34,763 bases of DNA from an uncultured Gammaproteobacteria bacterium (GCA_929200535.1 CAKMZV010000022.1:1-34763), one strand, 5' to 3'. Positions 17,024-26,800 are shown, counted from the stretch's first letter. The notes: generated by a model from the letters alone, not told the origin. Translations and numbers: made by a program.

Positions 17024-20000
17024 ATGAAAGAAATGTTAAATATGCTCAAAAAGAAAAGTTTTGAGCAAAATTTTAGTCAAGTTCGAATTGGTTTGTCATC
17101 CTCTGAGAGAATTCGTTCTTGGTCTCATGGTGAAGTTAAAAAGCCAGAAACTATTAACTATCGTACCTTTAAGCCAGAAAGGGATGGATTATTTTGCTCT
17201 AAAATATTCGGTCCTATGAAGGATTTTGAGTGTCAGTGTGGTAAGTGTCGTGGGATTAAGTATCGTGGCGTGGTATGTGAGAAGTGTGGCGTTGAAGTGA
17301 CGAATACTAAAGTTCGTCGTGAGCGTATGGGGCATATTGATTTAGCTGCTCCTGTAGCACATATTTGGTTTTTAAAATCATTGCCATCGAGAATTGGTTT
17401 AATGTTAGATAAGACTCTGAAAGAAGTTGAGATTATTTTATACTATGAGGCTTATGTTGTCATTGACCCTCATATGACTCCTTTAAAACAAGGGCAAATT
17501 CTGCGTGAAGAAGATTATCTTAAAATGCAAGAAGAGCATGGCGATGCATTTGAGGCAGATATGGGTGCAGAAGCTATTTATAAAATGCTTAAATCAATTG
17601 ATCTGCCTAATGAAGCGAAAAAACTTGAAGAAGAATTAGAAGCGTGCAGCTCTGAAGCTCGGAGTAAAAAATTAGCAAAGAGATTACGTTTAATACAGTC
17701 TTTTATTGCTTCGGAGAATCGTCCAGAATGGATGATTATGAATGTATTACCTGTATTGCCACCAGAATTACGTCCTTTGGTGCCATTGGAAGGTGGGCGT
17801 TTTGCCACTTCAGATTTAAATGATTTATATCGTCGTGTTATTAACCGTAATAACCGTCTTAAACGCTTACTGGAATTAGGTGCTCCAGATATTATTATCC
17901 GCAATGAAAAAAGAATGTTGCAAGATTCTGTAGATTCTTTAATGGATAATGGTCGTCGTGGTCGTGCTGCAATGAGCAATAAGCGTCCACTTAAACCACT
18001 TGCGGAAATGATTAAAGGCAAGCAAGGGCGTTTTCGTCAGAATTTATTAGGTAAACGAGTTGATTACTCTGGACGTTCGGTTATTGTGGTTGGTCCAAGT
18101 TTGCGTTTGCACCAGTGTGGCTTGCCCAAGCAGATGGCTTTAGAACTATTTAAACCTTTTGTGTTTAGCTACCTCATTCGTAACGATCATGCTCCAACAG
18201 TTAAGTTAGCAAAAAAAATGGTAGAAGCTCAAGAGCCTATCGTATGGGATGCTTTGGATGTGATGATTCGTCAGCATCCAGTGCTTCTGAACCGTGCTCC
18301 AACATTGCACCGTCTTGGCATTCAGGCTTTTGAGCCTATTTTGATTGAAGGTAAAGCGATTCAGCTTCATCCATTAGTATGCTCGGCATTTAATGCGGAT
18401 TTTGATGGAGATCAAATGGCTGTACATATTCCCCTATCTATTGAGGCACAAACAGAAGCAAGAGTATTGATGATGTCCACCAATAACTTACTTTCTCCTG
18501 CTAATGGAGAACCAATTATTGCCCCATCACAGGATGTTGTATTAGGTCTTTACTATATGACAAGAATGCGCAACCCTGAAGAAAAACCAAAAACGTTTTT
18601 TGCTCATTGGAAAGAGGTAGAATGCTTGTATCAAACGAAAAAAATCGATTTGCATACAGCTATCGCTTTACGTGTTGAGCATGTTGTTGGTGTGGACGAA
18701 GAAGGTAATGAGCAAAAAGAATACTCACGCCAAATAACCACAGTGGGACGTGCATTACTTTGGTCAATCGTGCCAAATCAGATCGATTTTGAGTTGGTCA
18801 ACTGTGATATGACGAAGAAAAACATTTCTCGTTTATTAAATGCTTGCTATCGTGAATTAGGGCAAAAAACGAGTGTGGTTTTAGCTGATCAGCTAATGTA
18901 TATGGGCTTTAAATACTCTACTCGCTCAGGCATATCATTTTGTTCAAATGATATGTTAATTCCAGAAATTAAGCAGGATGTTCTGGGTAAAGCTGATGAG
19001 CAAGTTAAAGCGATTGGTAGCCAATTTGCCAGTGGTTTGCTTACTGAAGGTGAGCGTTATAACAAAGTTATTGACGTGTGGACACGTGCTAATGAGCAAG
19101 TGACTAAAGCAATGGTCGATACGATTGAAACTGAAATGATTGAAGATGGAGAAGGCAAATCTGTTCGAGTTCCTTCATTCAACTCAATCTATATGATGGC
19201 AGACTCCGGCGCAAGGGGCTCGATGGCACAATTAAGACAACTGGCAGGAATGCGTGGTTTGATGGCAAAACCTGATGGTTCTATTATTGAAACGCCGATT
19301 ACTGCAAACTTTCGTGAAGGTCTTAACGTATTGCAGTATTTTATTTCTACTCATGGTGCTCGTAAAGGTCTTGCCGATACTGCACTCAAGACAGCAAATT
19401 CAGGTTATTTAACACGTCGTCTTGTGGACGTTGCTCAAGATGTGGTTATTAATGATGGTTCAGGGAGTGAAGATCCGGGTATTACTAAAGTTGCTCTGAT
19501 TGAAGGTAGTGATGTTGTTGAGCCATTACGTGATAGAGTATTAGGTCGTGTTGCTGCTGTTGATGTGGTTAATTCATCAGGCAAAGTACTTATCAAAAAG
19601 AATGAATTATTTGATGAAAAAAATGTTCATTTACTTGACGAGAATGGTATTGAATTTGTTCGGGTTCGCTCGCCAATTACGGATACCGTGCTATACGGGT
19701 TATCACGCCTAAGTTATGGTCGTGATTTGGCAAGAGGGCATTTGATTAATATTGGTGAAGCTGTCGGTATTATTGCAGCACAATCTATTGGTGAACCAGG
19801 AACACAATTAACAATGCGTACTTTCCACGTTGGTGGTGCCGCAAGTCGTGTTACAGCCGAATCTTCGGTACAGGTAAAAAGTTCGGGTACTGTACGCCTT
19901 CATAACCATCGCTTAATCAAGAATGAAAAAGGATTAGACATTGTTATCTCACGTTCAGCCGAACTTTCGGTTTTAGATGAACGTGGTCAAGAAAAAGAAC

Positions 20001-21265
20001 GCTATAAAATCCCTTATGGTTCTGCATTATCTGTTTCTGAGAAAGATACGATTAAAGCGGGGCAAGAGGTAGTAACTTGGGATCCACATACTCATCCAAT
20101 GATTACTGAAGTGGGTGGTAAAGTGAGTTTCTTCAACTTTATTGAGGGAACAACTATCGAAACACGTACGGATGCAATTACTGGCTTGAATACCATTGTA
20201 GTCAAAGGTAGTAAAGACTTAAGCAATAAAGAACAAACTCGTCCGGTGATTAAAATGTTTGACGAGAAAGGACAAGAAGTTTGTTTTGCTGGAACAAAAA
20301 CACCAGCAACTTACGTTCTCCCTGGTGATGCAATTGTTGATGTGAGCGATGGTGAAGCAATTAAATCAGGGCATATTATTGCTCGTATCCCGCAAGAAAC
20401 ATCTAAGACTGGAGATATTACCGGTGGTCTTCCTCGTGTGGTTGATTTATTTGAAGCACGTGTTCCTAAAGATGCAAGTATTCTTGCCGAAGAAACTGGC
20501 ATTATTTCACTTGGTAAAAATACTAAAGGTAAGAACCGCTTACTGATTACTGATGCGAAGCAAAAAGAGACTGAAATTTTAGTTCCTAAATGGCGTCAAA
20601 TCAATGTATTTGAAGGTGAGAAAATTGAAAAAGGCGATGTCATTGTTGATGGTGCACCGAATCCTCACGATATTCTTAGATTACTTGGTGTTGAGGCATT
20701 AGCAGAATACATTATTAATGAAGTGCAAAGTGTTTATCGTTTACAAGGTGTGAAGATTAATGATATTCACATTGAGGTTATTATTCGTCAGATGTTGCGT
20801 AAAGTTGAAGTGATTGATGGTGGGGATAGTCGCTATGTTACTGGTGAGCAAGTTGATCATCACACTATCCTCAAATGCAATCAAGAACTTGAGCAAGAAG
20901 GTAAAAAACAAGCTGAGTTTAGACGTCTTTTATTAGGTATTACTAAAGCCTCTTTGGCAACAGAATCCTTTATTTCGGCTGCTTCTTTCCAAGAAACAAC
21001 TAAGATTCTCACAGAAGCTGCAGTGAACGGTAAGATTGATCCACTTAAAGGCTTGAAAGAAAATGTTATTGTTGGCCGTCTTATTCCATCAGGAACAGGT
21101 TTAAAATCCTATGGTGCACGCATAAAAGCCGCTGAACAGCGTATGTTAGACAAAGAACAAGAATTATCTGATGCCTTAAATGAAGCTGAAAAAGAAAATG
21201 CACAAGACGTAATATCTTCTGAGGATTCAGGAACTGATACTACTGTAGAGAATGCAGTAGAATAA
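17024..21265 (+). CDS. rpoC: RNA polymerase beta' subunit, second zinc site missing
   Basis: RpoC carries the catalytic Mg site and the DNA clamp. The 1413 residues start like E. coli RpoC ([20 protein letters not shown]). The first zinc site is intact: Cys70, Cys72, Cys85, Cys88. The catalytic [12 protein letters not shown], the bridge-helix region and [37 protein letters not shown] are present. The second zinc site is not: positions equivalent to E. coli C814, C888, C895 and C898 are Ser813, Asp887, Ser894 and Ser897, in the same frame, without gaps. The C-terminus is a polar, acidic tail. Translation probably starts at the ATG at 17024, with no clear SD. The 229-base upstream spacer holds a type A element. 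Confidence 0.99.
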   Translation: MKEMLNMLKKKSFEQNFSQVRIGLSSSERIRSWSHGEVKKPETINYRTFKPERDGLFCSKIFGPMKDFECQCGKCRGIKYRGVVCEKCGVEVTNTKVRRERMGHIDLAAPVAHIWFLKSLPSRIGLMLDKTLKEVEIILYYEAYVVIDPHMTPLKQGQILREEDYLKMQEEHGDAFEADMGAEAIYKMLKSIDLPNEAKKLEEELEACSSEARSKKLAKRLRLIQSFIASENRPEWMIMNVLPVLPPELRPLVPLEGGRFATSDLNDLYRRVINRNNRLKRLLELGAPDIIIRNEKRMLQDSVDSLMDNGRRGRAAMSNKRPLKPLAEMIKGKQGRFRQNLLGKRVDYSGRSVIVVGPSLRLHQCGLPKQMALELFKPFVFSYLIRNDHAPTVKLAKKMVEAQEPIVWDALDVMIRQHPVLLNRAPTLHRLGIQAFEPILIEGKAIQLHPLVCSAFNADFDGDQMAVHIPLSIEAQTEARVLMMSTNNLLSPANGEPIIAPSQDVVLGLYYMTRMRNPEEKPKTFFAHWKEVECLYQTKKIDLHTAIALRVEHVVGVDEEGNEQKEYSRQITTVGRALLWSIVPNQIDFELVNCDMTKKNISRLLNACYRELGQKTSVVLADQLMYMGFKYSTRSGISFCSNDMLIPEIKQDVLGKADEQVKAIGSQFASGLLTEGERYNKVIDVWTRANEQVTKAMVDTIETEMIEDGEGKSVRVPSFNSIYMMADSGARGSMAQLRQLAGMRGLMAKPDGSIIETPITANFREGLNVLQYFISTHGARKGLADTALKTANSGYLTRRLVDVAQDVVINDGSGSEDPGITKVALIEGSDVVEPLRDRVLGRVAAVDVVNSSGKVLIKKNELFDEKNVHLLDENGIEFVRVRSPITDTVLYGLSRLSYGRDLARGHLINIGEAVGIIAAQSIGEPGTQLTMRTFHVGGAASRVTAESSVQVKSSGTVRLHNHRLIKNEKGLDIVISRSAELSVLDERGQEKERYKIPYGSALSVSEKDTIKAGQEVVTWDPHTHPMITEVGGKVSFFNFIEGTTIETRTDAITGLNTIVVKGSKDLSNKEQTRPVIKMFDEKGQEVCFAGTKTPATYVLPGDAIVDVSDGEAIKSGHIIARIPQETSKTGDITGGLPRVVDLFEARVPKDASILAEETGIISLGKNTKGKNRLLITDAKQKETEILVPKWRQINVFEGEKIEKGDVIVDGAPNPHDILRLLGVEALAEYIINEVQSVYRLQGVKINDIHIEVIIRQMLRKVEVIDGGDSRYVTGEQVDHHTILKCNQELEQEGKKQAEFRRLLLGITKASLATESFISAASFQETTKILTEAAVNGKIDPLKGLKENVIVGRLIPSGTGLKSYGARIKAAEQRMLDKEQELSDALNEAEKENAQDVISSEDSGTDTTVENAVE

Positions 21266-21332
21266 AAGGAGTCATTGCGAAGAAACTTTGTTTGGTAAGT
21301 ATCGTAAATTTTTTCGCTCCCCTAAATGACAA

Positions 21333-21364
21333 GGAGTAGAGCAGGTAATTTCTACTCCCATTTT
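21333..21364 (+). terminator. Candidate terminator after rpoC
   Basis: GGAGTAGA (21333-21340) pairs perfectly with TCTACTCC (21351-21358) around a 10-base loop and is followed by CATTTTA. The T-run is short, so termination may be partial. It lies in the 130-base gap between rpoC and bamD. Confidence 0.5.
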
Positions 21365-21395
21365 ATATAAAGATCTCTTTTAAATAGATATTTCA

Positions 21396-22124
21396 ATGAA
21401 AAATATCATTATTCTTGGCTTATCTTTGTTGCTTCTATCATGTGCGACTTTAAATCGTGATGGTTGGCAAGCCAAGCAATACTACGATGAGGGTAGAGAA
21501 TTAATAAACTCAGGATCATATACCATTGGTATTGAGACGCTCAATGAGATGCAAACCAAGTTTTCCTATGGGATTTATACAGAATATGCTTGGTTAGAAA
21601 AATCTTATGCGTATTTGCAGTCTGATTCTCCCTCTTTAGCACAAATTGAAATTAACGAATTTTTGCGTAATTACCCTCATCATTCTCAAGCGGGCTATGC
21701 TTTTTTTATGCTAGCTTTTAGTGAAGAGGCTAAATTTAGGGATTTACTCCATCGCTACGCCAATGACCCAGCAAAATCTCATGCGGATTCCATTAAGCAA
21801 GCCTTGTTATACTATCAACAATTTGTTAGACGATTCCCACAAAATAAGCACGCACCTTATGCTCGAAAAGCCATTGTTGAACTCACCAACTTATTAGCAA
21901 AACACGAAATTTTTATTGCCCAAAGTTACAAGAAATTATTTGCTTGGGTGGCAATGATAAAAAGAGCAGAGTATGTATTAAAACAATATCCAAAATCTAA
22001 TTATACAGATGATGCATTATTGTTAATACGTGATGGCTATAAGCAATTGGGACTTCCTAAGATTGCAAAAGAGGTTGAAGTCCACTATCAAAAAAAGAAG
22101 AAAAATAGCCAAAACCAATTATGA
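21396..22124 (+). CDS. bamD: Outer membrane assembly lipoprotein BamD
   Basis: BamD is the essential lipoprotein of the BAM complex that folds beta-barrel proteins into the outer membrane. The 242 residues begin with a lipoprotein signal, hydrophobic ILGLSLLLLSC with Cys16 as the lipidated residue. The mature part is helical with TPR-like repeats: YDEGRELINSGSYTIGIETLNEM, YAWLEKSYAYLQ, and ALLYYQQFVRRFPQNKHAPYARKAI, all hallmarks of BamD/ComL. The last four bases overlap the next gene (ATGA), implying coupling. The C-terminus is Lys-rich. Confidence 0.95.
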   Translation: MKNIIILGLSLLLLSCATLNRDGWQAKQYYDEGRELINSGSYTIGIETLNEMQTKFSYGIYTEYAWLEKSYAYLQSDSPSLAQIEINEFLRNYPHHSQAGYAFFMLAFSEEAKFRDLLHRYANDPAKSHADSIKQALLYYQQFVRRFPQNKHAPYARKAIVELTNLLAKHEIFIAQSYKKLFAWVAMIKRAEYVLKQYPKSNYTDDALLLIRDGYKQLGLPKIAKEVEVHYQKKKKNSQNQL

Positions 22125-22738
22125 TGAAATTGATTACCACCAATACTTCTCCTTTTGGGCGTAAAATTCGCATTCTTATGCAGCTATTAGAGCTTCAAGA
22201 AGGTAAAGATTACACGATTGATAAAATTGTTCCACGCTTACGCCCAGTTGAATTAGTACAACACAATGTACTTGCAAGAATCCCCACCTTAGTGCTTGAA
22301 GATGGTTCTGCAATTATTGATAGCCAGTTAATCAGAGAATATCTATTAGCTCACTACAGCACATCAGCAGGAAATGCGTTAATCCCAAGCGACCCAGCAA
22401 AAGTTTGGGAGGTAAAAAACCTTGCTGAAATTGCTCAAGGGTTAATGGAATGTACAATTGACCTTCTATTAGAAGGACGACGCCCAGAGCAATATCAATA
22501 CCCTGAATGGTCACAATTAATGCAACAAGATATGAGACGTACTATTGCCTACTGTGAGGAAAATGCCGTTCCTGAAGAGGGGATGAATTTATACTCACTA
22601 ACACTTATTTGTGCCTTAGATTTTATTGATTTTCGCATCCCAAACTTTAATTGGAAAAAAGACTGCTCTCGGTTATCAGCTTGGCATTCAAGCATTTCTC
22701 AACTTTCTTGTATTAAAAACACATATCCAACGGAATAA
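22121..22738 (+). CDS. Glutathione S-transferase family protein
   Basis: The 205-residue protein has the two-domain GST fold. The N-terminal thioredoxin-like part reads MKLITTNTSPFGRKIRILM, with the cis-Pro stretch LARIPTLVLEDGSAIIDSQLI; the Asp-Ser pair normally binds the glutathione gamma-glutamyl group. An all-helical C-terminal half follows. No CPYC-type cysteine is seen at the N-terminus, so a Ser-type or non-catalytic role is possible. Its start overlaps the bamD stop by four bases; ATG at 22124 is an alternative. Substrate unknown. The 184-base gap after it holds only the truA promoter candidate. Confidence 0.85.
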   Translation: MMKLITTNTSPFGRKIRILMQLLELQEGKDYTIDKIVPRLRPVELVQHNVLARIPTLVLEDGSAIIDSQLIREYLLAHYSTSAGNALIPSDPAKVWEVKNLAEIAQGLMECTIDLLLEGRRPEQYQYPEWSQLMQQDMRRTIAYCEENAVPEEGMNLYSLTLICALDFIDFRIPNFNWKKDCSRLSAWHSSISQLSCIKNTYPTE

Positions 22739-22881
22739 GTATTTGAGCTCGTGAATACTCGAAACGATTGGGGGTGGAAAAACGTAGATTTTACCCTAAT
22801 GGATTTTGAAATAAAATTCGCAGGCAAATTCTTTTGAGAATATTGCCGATGCCCAGAGACATTCTGAAAATGGCAGCACGA

Positions 22882-22911
22882 TTGGTAAAATTGTTGTCAA
22901 AATGATATGAT
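22882..22911 (+). promoter_or_regulatory. Candidate truA promoter close to the start codon
   Basis: TTGGTA (22882-22887) and TATGAT (22906-22911) are separated by 18 bases. The -10 lies only 11 bases before the truA ATG (22923), so the transcript would have a leader of about five bases. Confidence 0.45.
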
Positions 22912-22922
22912 GCATCAAATTA

Positions 22923-23690
22923 ATGGGTATAGTACGCTATTGTGCAAAACTTGAATATCTTGGCACCAATTATTTTGGGTGGCAAAGGCAGCCTCATAGT
23001 GAGCCTACCATTCAAACTATTGTGCAAAATGCTTTGAGTCAAGTGGCTCATCATCCAGTGTCTGTTATTTGTAGCGGACGCACAGATAGGGGCGTACACG
23101 CCAAAGGGCAAATTATCCATTTTGATTCTTCAGCAGAACGCACTATAAAAAATTGGGTTGATGGTGTCAATAGTTTATTACCAGATGATATAAGTGTGCA
23201 GTTTGTTCATTTGGTAGATAAAGATTTTCACGCAAGATACAGTGCTTGCGAGCGTACTTATCAATATGTAATTCTTAATCAATTACAACCCTCGGCTTTA
23301 TTTGCTAATCGTGCTTGTCATATTAGCCAACCATTAGATATAGAGGCGATGAAGCAGGCATCGCAATGTCTTATTGGTACGTATGATTTTAGTGCTTTTA
23401 GGGCATCGGGCTGTCAGGCAAAATCACCAATTAAAACGATGAAAAACATTGTGATTGAGCGTCAAGAAAATATTATCACCTTTGATTTTAAAGCAAATGC
23501 CTACTTATACCATATGATTCGCAATATTTGTGGCGCACTTGTGGCGATTGGTCAGCACAAGCACCCCCCTGAATGGTTATCAATGATTTTGCAAAATAAA
23601 AATCGGTGTTTAGCACCACCTATGTTACCTGCGTGTGGTTTGTACTTAACTCAAATTAATTATCCTGATATATTTAAAATTCCTCAGTAG
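22923..23690 (+). CDS. truA: tRNA pseudouridine(38-40) synthase TruA
   Basis: TruA isomerises uridines 38 to 40 in the anticodon stem-loop of tRNAs. The 255 residues show the family start (KLEYLGTNYFGWQRQ), the catalytic aspartate in CSGRTDRGVHAKGQ (Asp55), the Arg/Tyr motif ERTYQYVILN, and the C-terminal FLYH-like AYLYHMIRNICGALVAIG. The start at 22923 has no SD and follows closely on a -10-like box. It ends 60 bases before the next gene, in which a solo element end is found. Confidence 0.97.
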   Translation: MGIVRYCAKLEYLGTNYFGWQRQPHSEPTIQTIVQNALSQVAHHPVSVICSGRTDRGVHAKGQIIHFDSSAERTIKNWVDGVNSLLPDDISVQFVHLVDKDFHARYSACERTYQYVILNQLQPSALFANRACHISQPLDIEAMKQASQCLIGTYDFSAFRASGCQAKSPIKTMKNIVIERQENIITFDFKANAYLYHMIRNICGALVAIGQHKHPPEWLSMILQNKNRCLAPPMLPACGLYLTQINYPDIFKIPQ

Positions 23691-23694
23691 ATGA

Positions 23695-23707
23695 ATGCAA
23701 AGGTCTC
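23695..23707. repeat. Solo end of the GAGACC element family
   Basis: ATGCAAAGGTCTC, five bases after the truA stop, is identical to the right end of the 159-bp elements. No matching left end is nearby. It may be the scar of a deleted element. Confidence 0.45.
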
Positions 23708-23750
23708 AGTATATATCAAGGTAAAATTATAACTATAATTATTTTTTAAA

Positions 23751-24704
23751 ATGTTAGAACCCTTTCAAATTACTACCAATAGTTGGTGCATAGATACGGG
23801 CTACTTGAAACCCAAATATACCGCGGCTTATTTATTAATTGATGAGCAAATTGCTCTTGTTGATTGTGGGGTTAATGATTCTGCTGAGCCTATTCTACGA
23901 CAACTTCAACAAATTGGCATTGCCCCAGAGCAGATAACAGCTCTATGTTTAACCCATGCACATTTAGATCATTCTGGAGGAGCAGGACTTTTAATCGATA
24001 AACTTCCTAATGCGACAGTTTATGCGCATAAAGATACAATTCGCCATTTAGTAAACCCTGAAAACTTAGAAAAAGGGGCGCGTATGGTTTATGGAGATGC
24101 GTTTTTTAATCAAACGTATGGAAAGATTTACCCATTGGATATTAATCGTACTCAGATATTGGATGATAATCAAAGTCTTTCGCTTGGCAAAAAAACGATG
24201 ACAGCAATATACACCCCAGGACATGCTTGGCACCATCATGCTTTTTATTGTGAGCAAGAAAGTATTATTTTTGCAGGCGATGCATTTGGGTTATCATTTA
24301 CTACTGAGGAGAATATGAATACTCCAAATTTATATTTACCCAGCACACCGCCTAGTCAGTTTGCACCTCAAGAGATGATTGACTCGTATCATCGAATTAT
24401 TAACATAGAGGCTGATTGTGTTTGTGTGACGCACTATGGTCAAGTTAAAGACACTAAAAAAGCTTTGTTGATATTGAGTGATTTGATAGAAAAACTTGTA
24501 GATTTATTTATAAATCATCATCATCTTAGTGATGAGGACTTAAGTCATAGATGGGTAAACTTATGTATTCAACAATTATCTTCATTGAAAATGTCCAATC
24601 TTCAGTTATGGGAAAAAATTATGAACGCTATGCAGAAAGAAGCACAACTTAACATTAGTGGTTTACGACACTGGGTAAATAAAAATATGCTTACGACGAA
24701 TTGA
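23751..24704 (+). CDS. Metallo-beta-lactamase-fold hydrolase
   Basis: The 317-residue protein has the complete metal-binding set of the superfamily: THAHLDHSGG (His69, His71, Asp73, His74), a further His in TPGHAWHH (about 155), Asp in FAGDAFG (about 175), and His in CVTHYGQ (about 225). A helical C-terminal domain of about 80 residues follows, as in the glyoxalase II/RNase-like MBL branch. Its substrate cannot be told from sequence. It starts just after a TATAAT (23734-23739), with a short A-rich leader. It is flanked by truA and a secreted thioredoxin fusion; no operon relation is certain. Confidence 0.85.
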   Translation: MLEPFQITTNSWCIDTGYLKPKYTAAYLLIDEQIALVDCGVNDSAEPILRQLQQIGIAPEQITALCLTHAHLDHSGGAGLLIDKLPNATVYAHKDTIRHLVNPENLEKGARMVYGDAFFNQTYGKIYPLDINRTQILDDNQSLSLGKKTMTAIYTPGHAWHHHAFYCEQESIIFAGDAFGLSFTTEENMNTPNLYLPSTPPSQFAPQEMIDSYHRIINIEADCVCVTHYGQVKDTKKALLILSDLIEKLVDLFINHHHLSDEDLSHRWVNLCIQQLSSLKMSNLQLWEKIMNAMQKEAQLNISGLRHWVNKNMLTTN

Positions 24705-24747
24705 TGATGAGTTGTGTAAAAATGAACTTGAGGTAACCTAAAAATTT

Positions 24748-26040
24748 ATGATTAATAGATATTTGAACAATATGTTGAAATTTTATCGATTTTTCCTAAC
24801 ATTTTTCTTGCTGATGAGCTATGGGCAAGCGGTTAATGCACTTACTATTAATTTAAAAATTAATGATACTTTTGCTAAAGCAAATATTTTTGAAAGTGCG
24901 GGTAACGAGCTACTACTATGGTTCCCCTCAGAATATGGCAATCAAGGGGAGTATCGCAATATAGCGAAAAAAATTAGTCAATTTGGTGTAGAAGTTTGGA
25001 TTATTGATATGTTTGCTATGAATTATTTATCCCCTTCGCCAAATTCAATCAGGCAGATTTCTGAATTTCAAATTAGTGAAGTCATTAATCAAGTGATACG
25101 ATATTCATCCAAACGAGTGTGGCTATTTAGTAGTGAAAGAGGGGCACAATTAGCCCTTAGAGGCTTATACGAATGGCAGAAAAAAAATCCTGAGAACAAT
25201 GATGTGTTAGGAGGTGCAGTGTTACTCAATCCAAATTTATTTTATGGCTTTCCACCAACCGGTTTAAATCCTGATTTTTTACCAATCACCTCCGTGATAA
25301 ATAAGCCTGTTGCTATTTTACAATCACGTTTATCAAAAAAATATTATTATATTGATGAACTTGTTTCCCAGTTAAAAACAGGAGGAGCTAAAGTTAAAAT
25401 GCAGATTATTCCCAAAGTAAGAGAAAGATTTCATTTTAGGAGATACTCCGAAGATATAGAAGATTTAACTCGCAAAAAACATCTTCATTCTTTGATATTA
25501 CGTGGAATTAGAGATATTACTCCATTGGCTAAGAATATTAAGCCAAACTTGAACTTACCAAGAGTAAAGGCACTTCCTAACATAGGAATTCCTCTTGACT
25601 TGGTTCCTCTTGCAAACCCTAAAAAACTTGATGATTTTGTGCTTAGAGACAGTAAGCATAAATTTTGGGATACGAGCAAACTGCGCGGGAATGTACTTTT
25701 ACTCTCTTTCTGGCCTGAGTGGTGCAACTCTTGCCGATACCAATTAAAAAAACTACAAGAGTTTAAGAATCTGACTAAAAGCAATGACTTTCAATTGCTC
25801 TCTATCTATTTTGATGGAACTCGCGGCGGTATTAAAAAATTAATTAAGCGATATAAAACCACTTTTCCAATTTTGCGTGGCAATATTGAATTGATTAAAC
25901 AATTGAATCTAAGAGAGTTTCCAAGTACATTGATTATTGATAAAAAAGGAAAAATTCGTTATGCAATGTATGGCAGTGTTAGAAGCTGGAATGCCGATAA
26001 TTTTAAGAAAATTATCAGTAACTTACAAAGAGAGAAGTAG
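24748..26040 (+). CDS. Secreted hydrolase-like / thioredoxin fusion protein
   Basis: The 430-residue protein has a signal peptide (hydrophobic RFFLTFFLLMSYGQAVNA, likely cut after Ala31), so it should be periplasmic; the in-frame ATG at 24772 gives a shorter, more normal signal. Residues about 45-235 resemble an alpha/beta-hydrolase: a beta-loop WFPSEYG, VEVWIIDMF, and RVWLFSSERGAQLAL at the nucleophile elbow. There the catalytic Ser would be Glu130, so this part looks inactive. From about 290 a TlpA/ResA-type thioredoxin domain follows, with FWPEWCNSC (Cys326, Cys329) and a cis-Pro in REFPSTLII. I infer a periplasmic disulfide reductase with a substrate-binding N-terminal domain. Confidence 0.75.
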   Translation: MINRYLNNMLKFYRFFLTFFLLMSYGQAVNALTINLKINDTFAKANIFESAGNELLLWFPSEYGNQGEYRNIAKKISQFGVEVWIIDMFAMNYLSPSPNSIRQISEFQISEVINQVIRYSSKRVWLFSSERGAQLALRGLYEWQKKNPENNDVLGGAVLLNPNLFYGFPPTGLNPDFLPITSVINKPVAILQSRLSKKYYYIDELVSQLKTGGAKVKMQIIPKVRERFHFRRYSEDIEDLTRKKHLHSLILRGIRDITPLAKNIKPNLNLPRVKALPNIGIPLDLVPLANPKKLDDFVLRDSKHKFWDTSKLRGNVLLLSFWPEWCNSCRYQLKKLQEFKNLTKSNDFQLLSIYFDGTRGGIKKLIKRYKTTFPILRGNIELIKQLNLREFPSTLIIDKKGKIRYAMYGSVRSWNADNFKKIISNLQREK

Positions 26041-26055
26041 AGTAACCTAAATATT

Positions 26056-26076
26056 GAGACCTTTACAAAAGGTCTC
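26056..26076. terminator. Bidirectional hairpin made from fused GAGACC ends
   Basis: GAGACCTTT and AAAGGTCTC form a perfect 9-bp stem with an ACA loop. It sits 15 bases after the thioredoxin-fusion stop and 3 bases beyond the stop of the 57-aa minus-strand ORF, between two convergent genes. T-rich sequence on the right is short. The arms are the same as the ends of the repeat elements, so it may be a minimal remnant reused as a terminator. Confidence 0.55.
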
Positions 26077-26079
26077 ATA

Positions 26080-26253
26080 TTATTTCGGCGGTATATTTTT
26101 TTGCAATTGTTGATTTTTTTCTTGGAAAAAAGCGTGTATTTTTGAGAGATCATCAAGATTTTCACAAGATAGGCGATAAGAACTTAATAGTTTTTCTCTA
26201 ATTTCTTTTTGTTGAATAACGCTTTTTGTTGAAGGTGGTCTCTTGGTTTTCAT
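26080..26253 (-). CDS. Small 57-aa protein paired with the PIN protein
   Basis: This short ORF starts with ATG at 26253 and encodes 57 residues beginning MKTKRPPSTKSVIQQKEIRE. It is polar, basic and Gln/Lys-rich, and predicted mostly helical. It begins 13 bases after the PIN gene stop on the same strand, so the two are probably cotranscribed. The pattern of an IREKL...-type helix followed by a short polar helix resembles small partners found beside PIN proteins of this type, which makes an antitoxin role attractive but unproven. It ends 3 bases from the hairpin at 26056-26076. No clear SD precedes it. Confidence 0.5.
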   Translation of the reverse strand: MKTKRPPSTKSVIQQKEIREKLLSSYRLSCENLDDLSKIHAFFQEKNQQLQKNIPPK

Positions 26254-26266
26254 TGTTTTTATAAAC

Positions 26267-26737
26267 TTAGAATATCATTGCGGGTGTGCAAATTTCTATA
26301 TGTGAATAACCAAGAAGTTTATTAATTCCATTAATTTTTTTGATAGTATCGAGATTTGCGAGTCCTTGATAGTCCCAACTGATAATGTAATCACATCTGT
26401 TTGATGAAACAACTCCAATATTCATTGCTGTTAGAAAATCTTTTGGTGCTACGATGCCAGATTCAACATAAGTTTTTGCAAGTTTGAATACCTCGTCTTT
26501 TATGTCAAATATAACGAGGTTAGGAAGTGATTTTTGCCAGTATTTTTGTGAAATATCAGCGACAGGTGAAACTGCGGCTTCTATTTCCTGCCAAGTAATG
26601 CTAGAAACAGCACCAATAAAATATTCTTCGAATAATTTGGAAAAAAAATACCGACTATACCTTTTTGTTTCCTCCTCTTTTACAGCAAAAAACACATTGC
26701 TATCAATATAATAGGTTGGGACAGATTGGTGATTCAT
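26267..26737 (-). CDS. PIN-domain protein, probable VapC-like toxin
   Basis: I start at the ATG at 26737 (156 residues); a TTG just before it is possible. The N-terminal YYIDSNVFFAV motif carries the first acidic residue (Asp12), later acidic residues are in SSITWQEIEAAV and APKDFLTAM, and DYIISWDYQGLAN supplies the last. The C-terminus INKLLGYSHIEICTPAMIF is typical of a PIN subfamily found in small toxin-antitoxin pairs. PIN domains are Mg-dependent ribonucleases; the target is unknown. It is divergent from purM across a 63-base gap in which -10-like boxes of both strands overlap (26771-26778), and is followed by a 57-aa ORF. An island of two minus-strand genes among plus-strand genes suggests insertion. 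Confidence 0.75.
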   Translation of the reverse strand: MNHQSVPTYYIDSNVFFAVKEEETKRYSRYFFSKLFEEYFIGAVSSITWQEIEAAVSPVADISQKYWQKSLPNLVIFDIKDEVFKLAKTYVESGIVAPKDFLTAMNIGVVSSNRCDYIISWDYQGLANLDTIKKINGINKLLGYSHIEICTPAMIF

Positions 26738-26800
26738 CAATTGTTATAAATTAAATGTATTTTTAAGATAATTATACTATCTAAAATAATTAAGAATTTT

